A stretch of DNA of 64,000 bases from Cumulibacter soli (GTDB lineage Bacteria; Actinomycetota; Actinomycetes; Mycobacteriales; Antricoccaceae), in contig NZ_SMSG01000003.1 of assembly GCF_004382795.1 (NCBI RefSeq), positions 496,001 through 560,000 on the forward strand. The letters are read 5' to 3'. Under the pieces are notes generated by a model, which had not been told where the DNA came from, made no database searches, and saw only the letters and a program-made list of their open reading frames with translations. Position numbers and translations under genes: made by a program. Shown one piece after another: positions 43,124 to 51,463 of the stretch (position 1 is the stretch's first letter; each line of letters opens with the position of its first letter).

Positions 43124-45823
43124 TTACGCACCGCCATTGATGCCGACGCCACTAAGCAGGGACCGAAGTCGCACCAAAAGTTCACTACGACTTGAAACGT
43201 TGAGCCTGCGTCGTATTCGCGCCATGTGGTGTTCAACAGTTCTCGGCGAAATGAACAGAGTGTTACCGATTTCCGCGTACGTACGACCTTCGAGGACGAG
43301 CGCAGCTACTTCGATTTCCCGCGCGCTAAGTACCGAACGCGCATCCTCGCGAGGATGCACCGGTCCCGGACTCTGCCCCTCACGCACGCTCGGAGATCCG
43401 GGGCCGGCAACGCGCACCGTACGTGCGGACTCCGAAACCGGGTCTGCGCGAACGGCGTGCACCTGGCTCATGTCACGCGCGACATGCAGTAATCGCTGGA
43501 TATCGCCGCGACCGATGGCCTGAGTAGCCGCCAACCCGGCGAACCGTGCGGCGTCCCACTCCATTCCCGCAGCACCCAGCGCACGCGCGTGTTGCTCGGC
43601 CGTCGTCATGGTCGCGCTATCGCGGGCGCCCCCAAGGATCGCGACCCACGACCGTCCTACATCCGCCAGCGCACCCGATAGTCGCACCGCGGCGCCGCCG
43701 CGGACCAACGCGGCCGCATGTGGCTCCAACGCAGTCGGTTGGTTCCTGCGGATTGCGACCTTCACGCATCCCCAATGCAGCAGGGTTCCCCACACCGGCG
43801 GATCGCCTAACCGCTGCAATACCGACAATCCGTCGGCGAGTGAACCTGCGACCGCGTCGTCTTCACGCAGACGCTCGGCCGCAATCACCAGTTCGCCGAG
43901 CGCGAGAATGTCGAACAGTCCGATCGACACTCGCATCAGCGCAGCGCGGGCCCGGGGCCAGGTGCGCCGCAGCGCCGGTGCATCGTCAGCTCGATGAGCT
44001 ATCGCTATCGTGAGGGCCGCCGATAGCAATTCGTCGCGTGCTGCCAACTCACCCGCGGATAAGTCGTTCATTTCGACCGCTGTCAGCACGTCGCCGTCGA
44101 GTAACGCCGCCCACCCTCGCAGTAGTCGCAGCCGGGGCAACAGCTCCGCATTCGGGTGGTGTGCTTCGATCGCCCGGTTGAGCACGGCGATCGCGGTCTC
44201 TCGTTGCCCTGTGTGTATGGCGATCAGCGCGGCCAGCGCGGCTGGCGAATCCGGCAGGAGCGCCGTTGACCCAGTGGCACTTAGGGTCTCGGAAGCGCGC
44301 ACGAGCGACGACAATGATCGCGAGATAGCCACCGAGTCATGCTTTAGTGAGTCGACGATCGCGGTACCCATCGCCTCGATTGCAAGTCTCGCGGGACTCT
44401 GCGGGACCTTATCCACCTCCGACGCCATCAACCGTGTGGGCAACTGTCCGGCGGCCGTCACCGCTACCGCACCGATGCCTCCAAGGCGCGCTGCGCCGTC
44501 CGCGCCCAGAGAGTGAACCGCGTCGGCGGCGCGCTCGGGGTAACCGAGACGCAGCCACAGGGCGGCGTTGATTGCCGCAGCGTCTGGCTGACTGACATGA
44601 GGGATATGGCTGCGATCTCGCTCGAGCAGAGACAGAGCCAGGTCAAGCTGGCTGGTCGCAATCAACGCCTCGACCTGCGGCAACAGTGTCTGTTGCGCTG
44701 GCGCGCCGATGTCGCTGGCCAACGCGAACGCAGCGGCCGCACGTCGCGGATCCGCGCCCAACAAGTTATGCCCCGTCCTGAGTAAAGCCGAGACTACTCG
44801 CGGGTCTTGTACGCCCTGGCGCGCCAGTTCCCAGGCGAGGTCAGCGGTATCGCGCCCGTTGTCCATCCGAGAGCCCAACAACTCGATCCGCGATGCCCGG
44901 CGTCGATGTGCGGGGGCTGTATGCAGAACAGCGGTCCGCACTAGTGGAATGAGGCGTTCGTGCACATCGAGCATGCCCCCGCTACGTAGGTCAGCAAGGT
45001 CATCGTCGTACTGCTTGGCGGTGTAGCCGCCGCTGCGCGGTGAACCCAGATCGACTATGCCCGACCCGATGAGGTCGGACGCATCCGCCCCGGATGCCAG
45101 CGCTAGGGCCAATGCGCGCGGCGAGTCAGCCAGCCTGTCCAATTCAAGCGACAGTCGCGTGATCAACCCGGGGAGCACTGCGGTGCCCGCCAGTGCGCGT
45201 TCGATCTCGCTAACCCCACCTTCGCGGCCATCAGCAAGTTCGGTCAGCACCTCGATGACGACCGACAGAACCCATGGCATCGAACCCGAGGCGATAAGGC
45301 ACCGCTCACGCGCCGCGATTGATAACCACGCACATTGGCCTTCTATCCATTCCCGCGCCTCATTGCTCGACAGCGGACCCAGCGCGACCGGCCTGGTGAC
45401 GGACCCCATCACCGTGCGCAATGCGCGAACCGAATCGGATTGCGAACCGCGTAGGTGTGCCACGAGCAGGTTCGGTCCTTCTTGGTCGCGTGCTAGTTCC
45501 GCCAACCGCCAGATCACCTGCTCATCGGCCAGGTGAACGTCATCCACCACCAGCCACGGTCGCAGCGACTCGCGGCGGATGGGCATCACCTCAGCTGCCA
45601 ACGCCGTCACGTCACGCGCAACGGGAAAGCCCATACCCTCGAACGCCTCGATACAGCGATCCAGCGCCGCGGACTTACCTGAGCCTCGTACCCCGTTCAG
45701 CGCGGTGCAATGCCGGCGATATGGGTCCGCGACAATCGTGTTGATGAAACTCGTGATTTCCGAGCGCTCGACACCTACGCCGGTGCGCTGACGCGCGGTT
45801 CTGGAAAGTTCACCTAGCGTCAT
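43124..45823 (-). CDS. Large ATPase-LuxR regulator (LAL/MalT-like; IniR-like)
   Basis: 899 residues. An N-terminal STAND-type ATPase: P-loop GVRGSGKS (44-51), Walker B LVVDDVHL near 92-95, then DRLADSPRALALALASG. The middle (about 330-800) is a helical repeat array of TPR-like type. The C-terminal LuxR helix-turn-helix is LSAREIEVAALVLEGRTYAE and IGNTLFISPRTVEHHMARI. Mycobacterial IniR, a comparable ATPase-LuxR protein of about 830 residues beside iniBAC, is reported to activate that operon. Here the start overlaps the Hsp70-like stop (ATGA), so the two proteins are made together; this protein probably activates iniB. Ligand unknown. Confidence 0.87.
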   Translation of the reverse strand: MTLGELSRTARQRTGVGVERSEITSFINTIVADPYRRHCTALNGVRGSGKSAALDRCIEAFEGMGFPVARDVTALAAEVMPIRRESLRPWLVVDDVHLADEQVIWRLAELARDQEGPNLLVAHLRGSQSDSVRALRTVMGSVTRPVALGPLSSNEAREWIEGQCAWLSIAARERCLIASGSMPWVLSVVIEVLTELADGREGGVSEIERALAGTAVLPGLITRLSLELDRLADSPRALALALASGADASDLIGSGIVDLGSPRSGGYTAKQYDDDLADLRSGGMLDVHERLIPLVRTAVLHTAPAHRRRASRIELLGSRMDNGRDTADLAWELARQGVQDPRVVSALLRTGHNLLGADPRRAAAAFALASDIGAPAQQTLLPQVEALIATSQLDLALSLLERDRSHIPHVSQPDAAAINAALWLRLGYPERAADAVHSLGADGAARLGGIGAVAVTAAGQLPTRLMASEVDKVPQSPARLAIEAMGTAIVDSLKHDSVAISRSLSSLVRASETLSATGSTALLPDSPAALAALIAIHTGQRETAIAVLNRAIEAHHPNAELLPRLRLLRGWAALLDGDVLTAVEMNDLSAGELAARDELLSAALTIAIAHRADDAPALRRTWPRARAALMRVSIGLFDILALGELVIAAERLREDDAVAGSLADGLSVLQRLGDPPVWGTLLHWGCVKVAIRRNQPTALEPHAAALVRGGAAVRLSGALADVGRSWVAILGGARDSATMTTAEQHARALGAAGMEWDAARFAGLAATQAIGRGDIQRLLHVARDMSQVHAVRADPVSESARTVRVAGPGSPSVREGQSPGPVHPREDARSVLSAREIEVAALVLEGRTYAEIGNTLFISPRTVEHHMARIRRRLNVSSRSELLVRLRSLLSGVGINGGA

Positions 45824-46881
45824 AACGATGCCCTCACCGAATGAATCGCCGCCAGTGGTGTGATCGGACGTGGACGCGCGATAAACCGGAGTGGTTCTAC
45901 AGCGCCCCGCACCGGCTCGGTGCCGCGCGCCGACCTCACCCATCGGGGTTCGCGGGACGTCAATTGCAGCAACGCGGTGCTTGGCTGCCCGGTAGTGGCC
46001 GAGGCAGCAGCGCCGATACTCCCAGCATACTGCGGATCGACCTGCATCAACACTGGCGCTGCGCGCAGTTGGGCAAGATAATCGACGATGCTCGGCATCC
46101 GCGACAAGCCCCCGGCAAGAATCACCGCACACTCCCCAGGGCTGGAGATACCGGCAGCGACGAACGCCCGATCAATGAGCCCCTGAAGCTGCGACAGCAT
46201 CTGATCGGAGGGCCCGTCAGTTTCCGCTGGCCACGTGAACGATGTGGCGCCCGGATAAGCGCAGATTTGCGACTGACCCAGCTCAGCAAGTGAGTCGTCC
46301 GCTCGACGTTGCACGAGCGTCACACTCATCGTGTGGCGGCCGAGGTCGCACACCGCAACAGGAATATTCGACGGAAGCGTGCCATCGCCGCCGTAGCTGG
46401 CGGCAACGGCGATGGGTGACGAGATGGCGCGGATTCCGACAAGACCTCGCTCCGCCAAGGCCGCCAGCGTCGCTGTAATTCGCCAAGGCCGCCAGTTGGG
46501 TGGGTGTACGAGGCTAATGCGTTGCGGCTCGGAGCCTCGTTCCGCTCGCGCGTGCACTGTCACGGCCTCAACGACGGCAGCGCACAACTGAGCTGCGGTG
46601 ATCTGGTGATTCCCAAGGATGTATGGGGTGGAGTCCCCGACCCGCGCAATGAAACCGCGTGCACAGTTTTGCGGTTCGCGCCGGGCCAACTCAGTCGCTT
46701 CTGCTCCGACAACGAGCTCGTCCCCTGCGATGCCCGCCACTGCGCGCATCGCAGGGCCAGAGGCCTCGAGGCAAATTGTCGTAGCTCGCACCGCACCGTC
46801 TTCGAGCCGCTCCGCAGAAGCCGCTTTTACCTGCGTGCCGCCAATGTCGACACCCAACGCATACGGTCTACTCAGAGTCAC
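45820..46881 (-). CDS. Hsp70-like actin-fold ATPase without substrate-binding domain
   Basis: 353 residues from a GTG with GGGAGGA seven bases upstream (ATG at 46929 is possible but lacks a ribosome site). The actin/Hsp70 nucleotide site is complete: phosphate-1 GVDIGGTQVKAA near residue 9, phosphate-2 VAVCDLGRHTMSVTLV, and adenosine motif VILAGGLSRMPSIVDYL. QRISLVHPPNWRPWRI and SSPIAVAASYGG are typical of actinobacterial Hsp70-like proteins. It ends shortly after the ATPase domain in an Arg/Pro-rich tail (EPLRFIARPRPITPLAAI), so it lacks the peptide-binding part of DnaK. Overlap with the regulator suggests it controls that protein rather than folding clients. Confidence 0.85.
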   Translation of the reverse strand: MTLSRPYALGVDIGGTQVKAASAERLEDGAVRATTICLEASGPAMRAVAGIAGDELVVGAEATELARREPQNCARGFIARVGDSTPYILGNHQITAAQLCAAVVEAVTVHARAERGSEPQRISLVHPPNWRPWRITATLAALAERGLVGIRAISSPIAVAASYGGDGTLPSNIPVAVCDLGRHTMSVTLVQRRADDSLAELGQSQICAYPGATSFTWPAETDGPSDQMLSQLQGLIDRAFVAAGISSPGECAVILAGGLSRMPSIVDYLAQLRAAPVLMQVDPQYAGSIGAAASATTGQPSTALLQLTSREPRWVRSARGTEPVRGAVEPLRFIARPRPITPLAAIHSVRASL

Positions 46882-46960
46882 TGCGTTGTCCTCCCGTGCT
46901 CCTCGACGTAGGTCCTGCGCCGTCGGCACGTCCAGGTGTCAACGGGGATGCGCGACCTTA

Positions 46961-46974
46961 ATAGGCCGGCCTAT
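46961..46974. promoter_or_regulatory. Perfect 14-bp palindrome upstream of the Hsp70-like gene
   Basis: ATAGGCCGGCCTAT, about 80 bases before the Hsp70-like GTG. Self-complementary over 14 bp. Candidate operator or promoter-overlapping site. Confidence 0.5.
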
Positions 46975-47025
46975 ACATCGCAGATCGATCGTTCTCAATG
47001 CTATTTGGGTACCTAACGAAAGTGG

Positions 47026-47043
47026 ATACGTAGTTTTACGTAT
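47026..47043. promoter_or_regulatory. 7-4-7 inverted repeat upstream of the Hsp70-like operon
   Basis: ATACGTA-GTTT-TACGTAT, perfect arms, in an AT-rich stretch (46975-47105). Its dyad fits a LuxR/NarL-type dimer site. The neighbouring LuxR protein upstream is a candidate binder. Confidence 0.55.
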
Positions 47044-47105
47044 TCCGAGGTTTAACCTTCGAGAACCCCGAATTGTCCTAGAAATCATTCAGAAATCACG
47101 TAATG

Positions 47106-47130
47106 CCCCGATGCGCCTAGCGCTCAGGGG
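47106..47130 (-). terminator. Hairpin after the LuxR gene
   Basis: CCCC and GGGG ends with GAGCGC facing GCGC-TC, one bulge on each side and loop TAG, 24 bases past the LuxR stop. Terminator-like, no U-tract. Confidence 0.45.
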
Positions 47131-47153
47131 TACCGGGGTTCGGGAAGTCTCGC

Positions 47154-48173
47154 CTAGCCCGCGCTGCCTCCACCGGCGAGTTCGGCGCTTAGCGCGTGCC
47201 AGCGCGCAGCCGCGCCCGCTCGATTGGGCACATCCAGCGCCTCGAGGATGTTTTCCAGATGCTTTCGTACCGTTCCTTCAGCGATCCCCAACTCGCGGGC
47301 GATTTCGGCATTGCGTCGACCACCGGCCACCAACTGCAAGACGTCGAGTTGGCGTCCGGTGAGCGCTGCTAGATCAGCGGGAGCGGACGTCGTTCGCCGC
47401 ATTCCGATCAATTCGCCCTGCGATGTCGCCATCACGCTGCGACTGATCCAATCCTCGTCATCGATTCGGCATCGCCGCACCGGCGGCAGACCCACGCTGC
47501 CTTCGGCACGCCGAACACTGCTCGGCAACCGTAGCCCCTCGCGCAGAGTGCCGCTCGGATCTGGCGGCGCGACCTGTATGACGCGGTCCGCGCCATCGAT
47601 GGTCACTGCGAACCAGCCGCCGATCGCCCCCGAACGCATTTCACCCGGCTCGGGGGCGCCGCCGCAGCCGAGCGCAAGGGCGGGTAGCAGCGCATTACAC
47701 ACCGCGACATCGCGTTCGGTGAAATCTTCCCCTGAGCGCATCAGCGAGATCAGATTCAGGAATCGGTCCCCGGACGGGACGGGTACCAGCATCTCCCAGT
47801 CAACGCCCAGCGGGATGAAGTACTCGCGGTACAGTTGACTGGCGTACCACTCATCTGGCCCCACTCGGTCGGAGACCCGCATCACCGATAGTTCACCCGC
47901 ACCGGCATAGAACGCGACCACCGGGTGTTGGTTACGGAGTCGGTCGAGTACCGGTTTTATCGCGCCGACCCGGTCGCTCCAATCAAGCGGATACACGACG
48001 AAATCGCGCTTTCCCGCCGCAATATCCATCCGGTGAAATTGAACCAAATCTGCCCCGACGAGTTCGTGCAACACCTGCAGCGCGTCAATCCTGAAATTCG
48101 GGCCCGGAGGCCAGATTCGAGAAGTGGCGGCAAGAATACGCGTAGCGTCATCGGGCGAAATCGTCGAGATCAC
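47154..48173 (-). CDS. LuxR-family transcriptional regulator
   Basis: 339 residues. The C-terminal helix-turn-helix is clear: LTGRQLDVLQLVAGGRRNAE, IARELGIAEGTVRKHLENIL. The N-terminal 230 residues look like a GAF/PAS-like sensor (DRVGPDEWYASQLYREYFIP, VDWEMLVPVPSGDRFLNLIS and RSGEDFTERDVAVCNALLPA), the arrangement of one-component LuxR regulators. Ligand unknown. It lies 272 bp before the Hsp70-like start in the same direction and may control that operon. Confidence 0.88.
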   Translation of the reverse strand: MISTISPDDATRILAATSRIWPPGPNFRIDALQVLHELVGADLVQFHRMDIAAGKRDFVVYPLDWSDRVGAIKPVLDRLRNQHPVVAFYAGAGELSVMRVSDRVGPDEWYASQLYREYFIPLGVDWEMLVPVPSGDRFLNLISLMRSGEDFTERDVAVCNALLPALALGCGGAPEPGEMRSGAIGGWFAVTIDGADRVIQVAPPDPSGTLREGLRLPSSVRRAEGSVGLPPVRRCRIDDEDWISRSVMATSQGELIGMRRTTSAPADLAALTGRQLDVLQLVAGGRRNAEIARELGIAEGTVRKHLENILEALDVPNRAGAAARWHALSAELAGGGSAG

Positions 48174-48360
48174 ACTGATACCCTTCTGCGCCGGTGTTGA
48201 ATTTCACGTGGGTTAAATAGGTTTCGATTCATCGGCGCGCACCGCTGATGGACACGCGCGACCCACCGATCCCCATACTGGCCCACCAGGGGCACCTACA
48301 GTCACCGCACAATTACGGGTATGGCGCGACCGCTCCGAGTATTCTCGCTAGGTGCGATCC

Positions 48361-48705
48361 CTAGTGGTCTGGGTGTAGCGGCGTATGCGGGGCGTTGATG
48401 TGGTGCAGCACCGCATGCGCCGCATCGTCCGCAAGGCTCCAGCGCCGGTAGCGGCCGTCCTTGCGGTACGCCACCACATCGGCGGCCAGTAACGTCGCCA
48501 GCGCCTGCGTCACGGTATTCGGGGCTATCGCGGTCGCGGTGGCGATCTCGGAAACGGATGCGTCCGGTGCCGCGTGAATAGCCACCAGAATCTTCATCCG
48601 CGTCGGGTCGGCGAAGAGTTCGAATGTCCCTACCCATCCCTCAATCGCCGCACTACTGCTATGCACCGCGTTCGCAGCGACCTCACCGGGCGTCTCGTTA
48701 TCCAC
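48361..48705 (-). CDS. ArsR/SmtB-family regulator with histidine-rich C-terminus
   Basis: 114 residues from a GTG with GAGG six bases upstream. Winged helix-turn-helix: FADPTRMKILVAIHAAPDAS, VSEIATATAIAPNTVTQALA. The tail, DDAAHAVLHHINAPHTPLHPDH, carries Asp and six histidines in the region where SmtB/CzrA/NmtR proteins bind Zn(II), Co(II) or Ni(II) (alpha-5 site). No cysteine is present, which excludes the As/Cd type. Divergent from a peptide/nickel-type ABC importer with an inverted repeat between, so it probably controls that importer in response to a transition metal. Metal identity is inferred. Confidence 0.82.
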   Translation of the reverse strand: MDNETPGEVAANAVHSSSAAIEGWVGTFELFADPTRMKILVAIHAAPDASVSEIATATAIAPNTVTQALATLLAADVVAYRKDGRYRRWSLADDAAHAVLHHINAPHTPLHPDH

Positions 48706-48734
48706 TACCAACCTCGTGATCGGCCGACGTCATA

Positions 48735-48768
48735 ACCGCACATGTGTGTAGCCAAACACACGTGCGGT
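48735..48768. promoter_or_regulatory. 13-8-13 inverted repeat between ArsR and ABC importer (candidate operator)
   Basis: Arms ACCGCACATGTGT and ACACACGTGCGGT pair at 12 of 13 positions around eight bases. The element lies 30 bases from the ArsR start and 43 from the binding-protein start, so one bound repressor could control both directions. It is longer than typical 12-2-12 ArsR sites. Confidence 0.65.
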
Positions 48769-48810
48769 AGGGTCGGAAACCGTCCAATACTCCGCACAGT
48801 AAGGCTACCC

Positions 48811-50433
48811 GTGGTCGACATCAGCAGACGACTGTTCCTGATAGGCACGGCGGGCGCAGTGCTGGCGGCAGCGGCGTGCAATGCGCCCGGAGTGGACGGT
48901 GGATCTGGAGCAAAGGACTCTCTAGCACTACTAACCGCGATGCTGCCGGAGACACTGAACCCGATTGCGGGCGCTGACAGCAATGGCATGGGCAAGATCA
49001 ACGAAGGCCTACTGACGCTCGAGGGCCCAGCAGACGACCTCCCCAATCTCGTCCCGCAACTCGCGGCAAGCGACCCCGAGCCGTCAGCGGACGCGAAGAC
49101 CTGGACGGTCAAGATCCGTCCCGACGTCGTTTTCTCGGATGGGACGCCGTTGACGGCCGAGGATGTCGTCGCCACGTACACCGCGATCATCGATCCCGCT
49201 ACCACCTCGCCGATCGCCGGCGACCTTTCGATGCTCAAGAGCGTCACAGCTCCCGATCCCACGACAGTCGTATTTACCCTCAAGGTGTCGTATGTCGCGT
49301 TTCCGACGAAGTTACTCATCGGAATCGCCCCGGCGGCTGCCATCGTTGCCGGCCAAAAGGTCGAGGAATCCGACCTGAACCAGAACCCGATCGGCACCGG
49401 ACCGTACGTCGTTGAGTCCTTCAGCAGCAGCACGTTGGTATACGTCGCCAACCCGAAGTTCCGTGACGGCGAACCAGCAATCAAGAAGATCACGTACGTC
49501 TCCACACCGGACGACAACACACGCGCACAGCAGATGACCGCCGGTGAGTACGACGGCTCAGTGCTCCCACCGCGGTTGGCGATCACATTCGAGAACTCCG
49601 ACGACGTCGAGGTCATCTCGGCTACGTCGGCAGATTGGCGCGGCATTTCGCTGCCACTAGACAACCCAGTGACCTCCGACCCCGCGGTGCGGATGGCGCT
49701 GAATCTCGGTATCGACCGCCAGGGGATGGTCGACGGCATCCTGATGGGGTACGGGCGGGCAGCTTCGACCTTCATCCCGCCGCAGTACACCGACTATTAC
49801 TCCGAGGACGCCGTATTCGCGTACGACGTCGATCAGGCGACTGCGATGCTGCAGGACGCTGGATGGTCAGTGGGTTCCGACGGCATCCGCACCAAGGATG
49901 GCCAGCGCGCAGAATTCAAGATCTACTACAAACCAGAGGACCGCCTGCGCAAAGACCTATCGGCGGCATTTGCCTCCGAAGCACTCAAGCTCGGCTTCGA
50001 CGTCACTATCGAGGGTGCCGGCTTCGACGTACTCGAGCCACACATCCACCAGGATGCGGTGATGCTCGGTGGCGGTGACACGCCGTACGACATCGATTCG
50101 CAATTGTTCTCAATGCTGCACTCGTCGTACCCGGCCGCGGGCGCGTACTACGACAACCCCAGCCAGTACGCCAACCCAAAGATGGATGCTGCGCTGGAGA
50201 AGGGGCGCACTTCACTCACCCTGAAAGAGCGCGTCGCGGCGTACCAAGAAGTCCAGAACATTTACATGGCAGAGCCATCGATGGTTGTCCTGGTTTTCCT
50301 CGATCACACCTATGTCCAACTACGCGCCATCGCTGACGCGTGGCACGACACATCAACGATTCTCGAGCCGCATGAGCACGGCACGTCGTGGGGGCCTTGG
50401 GTCAACATCGAGCAATGGACGCCGAAGGACTAG
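48811..50433 (+). CDS. ABC importer substrate-binding lipoprotein, peptide/nickel (SBP_bac_5) family
   Basis: 540 residues from GTG with AAGG upstream; an ATG at 48742 lies inside the inverted repeat and is unlikely. Twin-arginine-like signal (ISRRLFLIGTAGAVLAAAAC) with a lipobox cysteine, so it may be exported folded by the Tat system and then lipidated. The mature part is SBP_bac_5: LLTAMLPETLNPIAGADSNG, WTVKIRPDVVFSDGTPLTAE, VRMALNLGIDRQGMVDGILM. Family members bind peptides, opines or nickel chelates. First gene of a complete five-gene importer; the regulator next door points to a metal or metallophore. Confidence 0.88.
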   Translation: MVDISRRLFLIGTAGAVLAAAACNAPGVDGGSGAKDSLALLTAMLPETLNPIAGADSNGMGKINEGLLTLEGPADDLPNLVPQLAASDPEPSADAKTWTVKIRPDVVFSDGTPLTAEDVVATYTAIIDPATTSPIAGDLSMLKSVTAPDPTTVVFTLKVSYVAFPTKLLIGIAPAAAIVAGQKVEESDLNQNPIGTGPYVVESFSSSTLVYVANPKFRDGEPAIKKITYVSTPDDNTRAQQMTAGEYDGSVLPPRLAITFENSDDVEVISATSADWRGISLPLDNPVTSDPAVRMALNLGIDRQGMVDGILMGYGRAASTFIPPQYTDYYSEDAVFAYDVDQATAMLQDAGWSVGSDGIRTKDGQRAEFKIYYKPEDRLRKDLSAAFASEALKLGFDVTIEGAGFDVLEPHIHQDAVMLGGGDTPYDIDSQLFSMLHSSYPAAGAYYDNPSQYANPKMDAALEKGRTSLTLKERVAAYQEVQNIYMAEPSMVVLVFLDHTYVQLRAIADAWHDTSTILEPHEHGTSWGPWVNIEQWTPKD

Positions 50434-50437
50434 GTCC

Positions 50438-51463
50438 ATGCCTCCGCCCCTGACCACCGAACCAGCGCGCACTTCTGGCACCCACGCACGGTGGGGTAAG
50501 GCAGCGCGTTTGGCAGGCTGGCGTGCGCTCATCGCGGTCCCCATCACGGCCGCCGTGTCAATGATCGTGTTCTGGCTGGCCTCGATCGCCCCGTTCAATC
50601 CGCTGGCGGCCTACCTCGGACCGAGGTTCGAACGCGCCAGCCTGGAGGAACGTGCCGCGCTCGCCGAGCAACTCGGCATCGATGATTCCTGGATAACCAT
50701 CTGGGGGCGATGGGCGCGCGATGTGGTCTTACATTGGGACTGGGGATACTCGCGTTCGATGGCCCGGCCCGTCGCCGACGTACTCAGTGAGCGTCTGCCC
50801 TGGACCGTCATGTTGGGTGCTGTAAGCATGACGATCGCGGTGGGATTGTCGCTCGTTCTCGGCGTTGCGGCTGCCCGCCATCCCGGCTCGCTGATCGATC
50901 GATGTGCGACCGCACTGGCGCACATCGTGCAGGGCCTGCCGCCATTCGTGATCGCGCTCGGCGCGATAGTCATCTTCTCCCTCACCCTGCAATGGCTACC
51001 GGTCGCTGGGGTCTCTCGCGGCGGCGCCGATCCGACGTGGGGATCGATCGCAACGCATATCGTCCTACCGGCGGCGGTCTTGGGCTTGTCGCAGGTGCCG
51101 TGGCTGCTATTGAACGTCCGGACCTCGGTACTGACGGCGCTGACCGAAGATCACGTCACTGCCGCCCGCGCCCGCGGTCTCCCGGACAGGACGACTATCT
51201 GGAGGCACGCACTCCCCGGAGCGCTGCTGCCGTTCGTTACCTTGATCGGCGCCCGATTGCCAGAACTGGTCACCGGGGCTGTAGTGGTGGAAACCGTCTT
51301 CGCGTGGCCGGGCCTCGCATCCGCAACTGTTGACGCTGCCGTTGAGGGCGACTTTCCGCTACTCGCTGCGGTCACGGTGCTCACCAGCCTGATGGTGCTG
51401 ATCGGGTCGCTCATCGCCGACGCCGTGTACGTCCTGGTGGATCCAAGGGTTGACGATGCCTAG
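50438..51463 (+). CDS. ABC importer permease (DppB/NikB-like)
   Basis: 341 residues; ATG four bases after the binding protein stop. Hydrophobic first helix near residue 28, a periplasmic loop, then the conserved inner-membrane core with the EAA loop TARARGLPDRTTIWRHALPG that contacts the ATPase. TGAVVVETVFAWPGLASATV is typical of DppB/NikB. Pairs with the next gene, which overlaps its end by eight bases. Confidence 0.92.
   Translation: MPPPLTTEPARTSGTHARWGKAARLAGWRALIAVPITAAVSMIVFWLASIAPFNPLAAYLGPRFERASLEERAALAEQLGIDDSWITIWGRWARDVVLHWDWGYSRSMARPVADVLSERLPWTVMLGAVSMTIAVGLSLVLGVAAARHPGSLIDRCATALAHIVQGLPPFVIALGAIVIFSLTLQWLPVAGVSRGGADPTWGSIATHIVLPAAVLGLSQVPWLLLNVRTSVLTALTEDHVTAARARGLPDRTTIWRHALPGALLPFVTLIGARLPELVTGAVVVETVFAWPGLASATVDAAVEGDFPLLAAVTVLTSLMVLIGSLIADAVYVLVDPRVDDA

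Noticed and set aside
48705-49790. A 361-codon minus-strand open frame opposite the binding-protein gene
   Set aside because: It overlaps a clear SBP_bac_5 gene with signal peptide and ribosome site; its Ser/Ala-rich translation has no recognisable domain.
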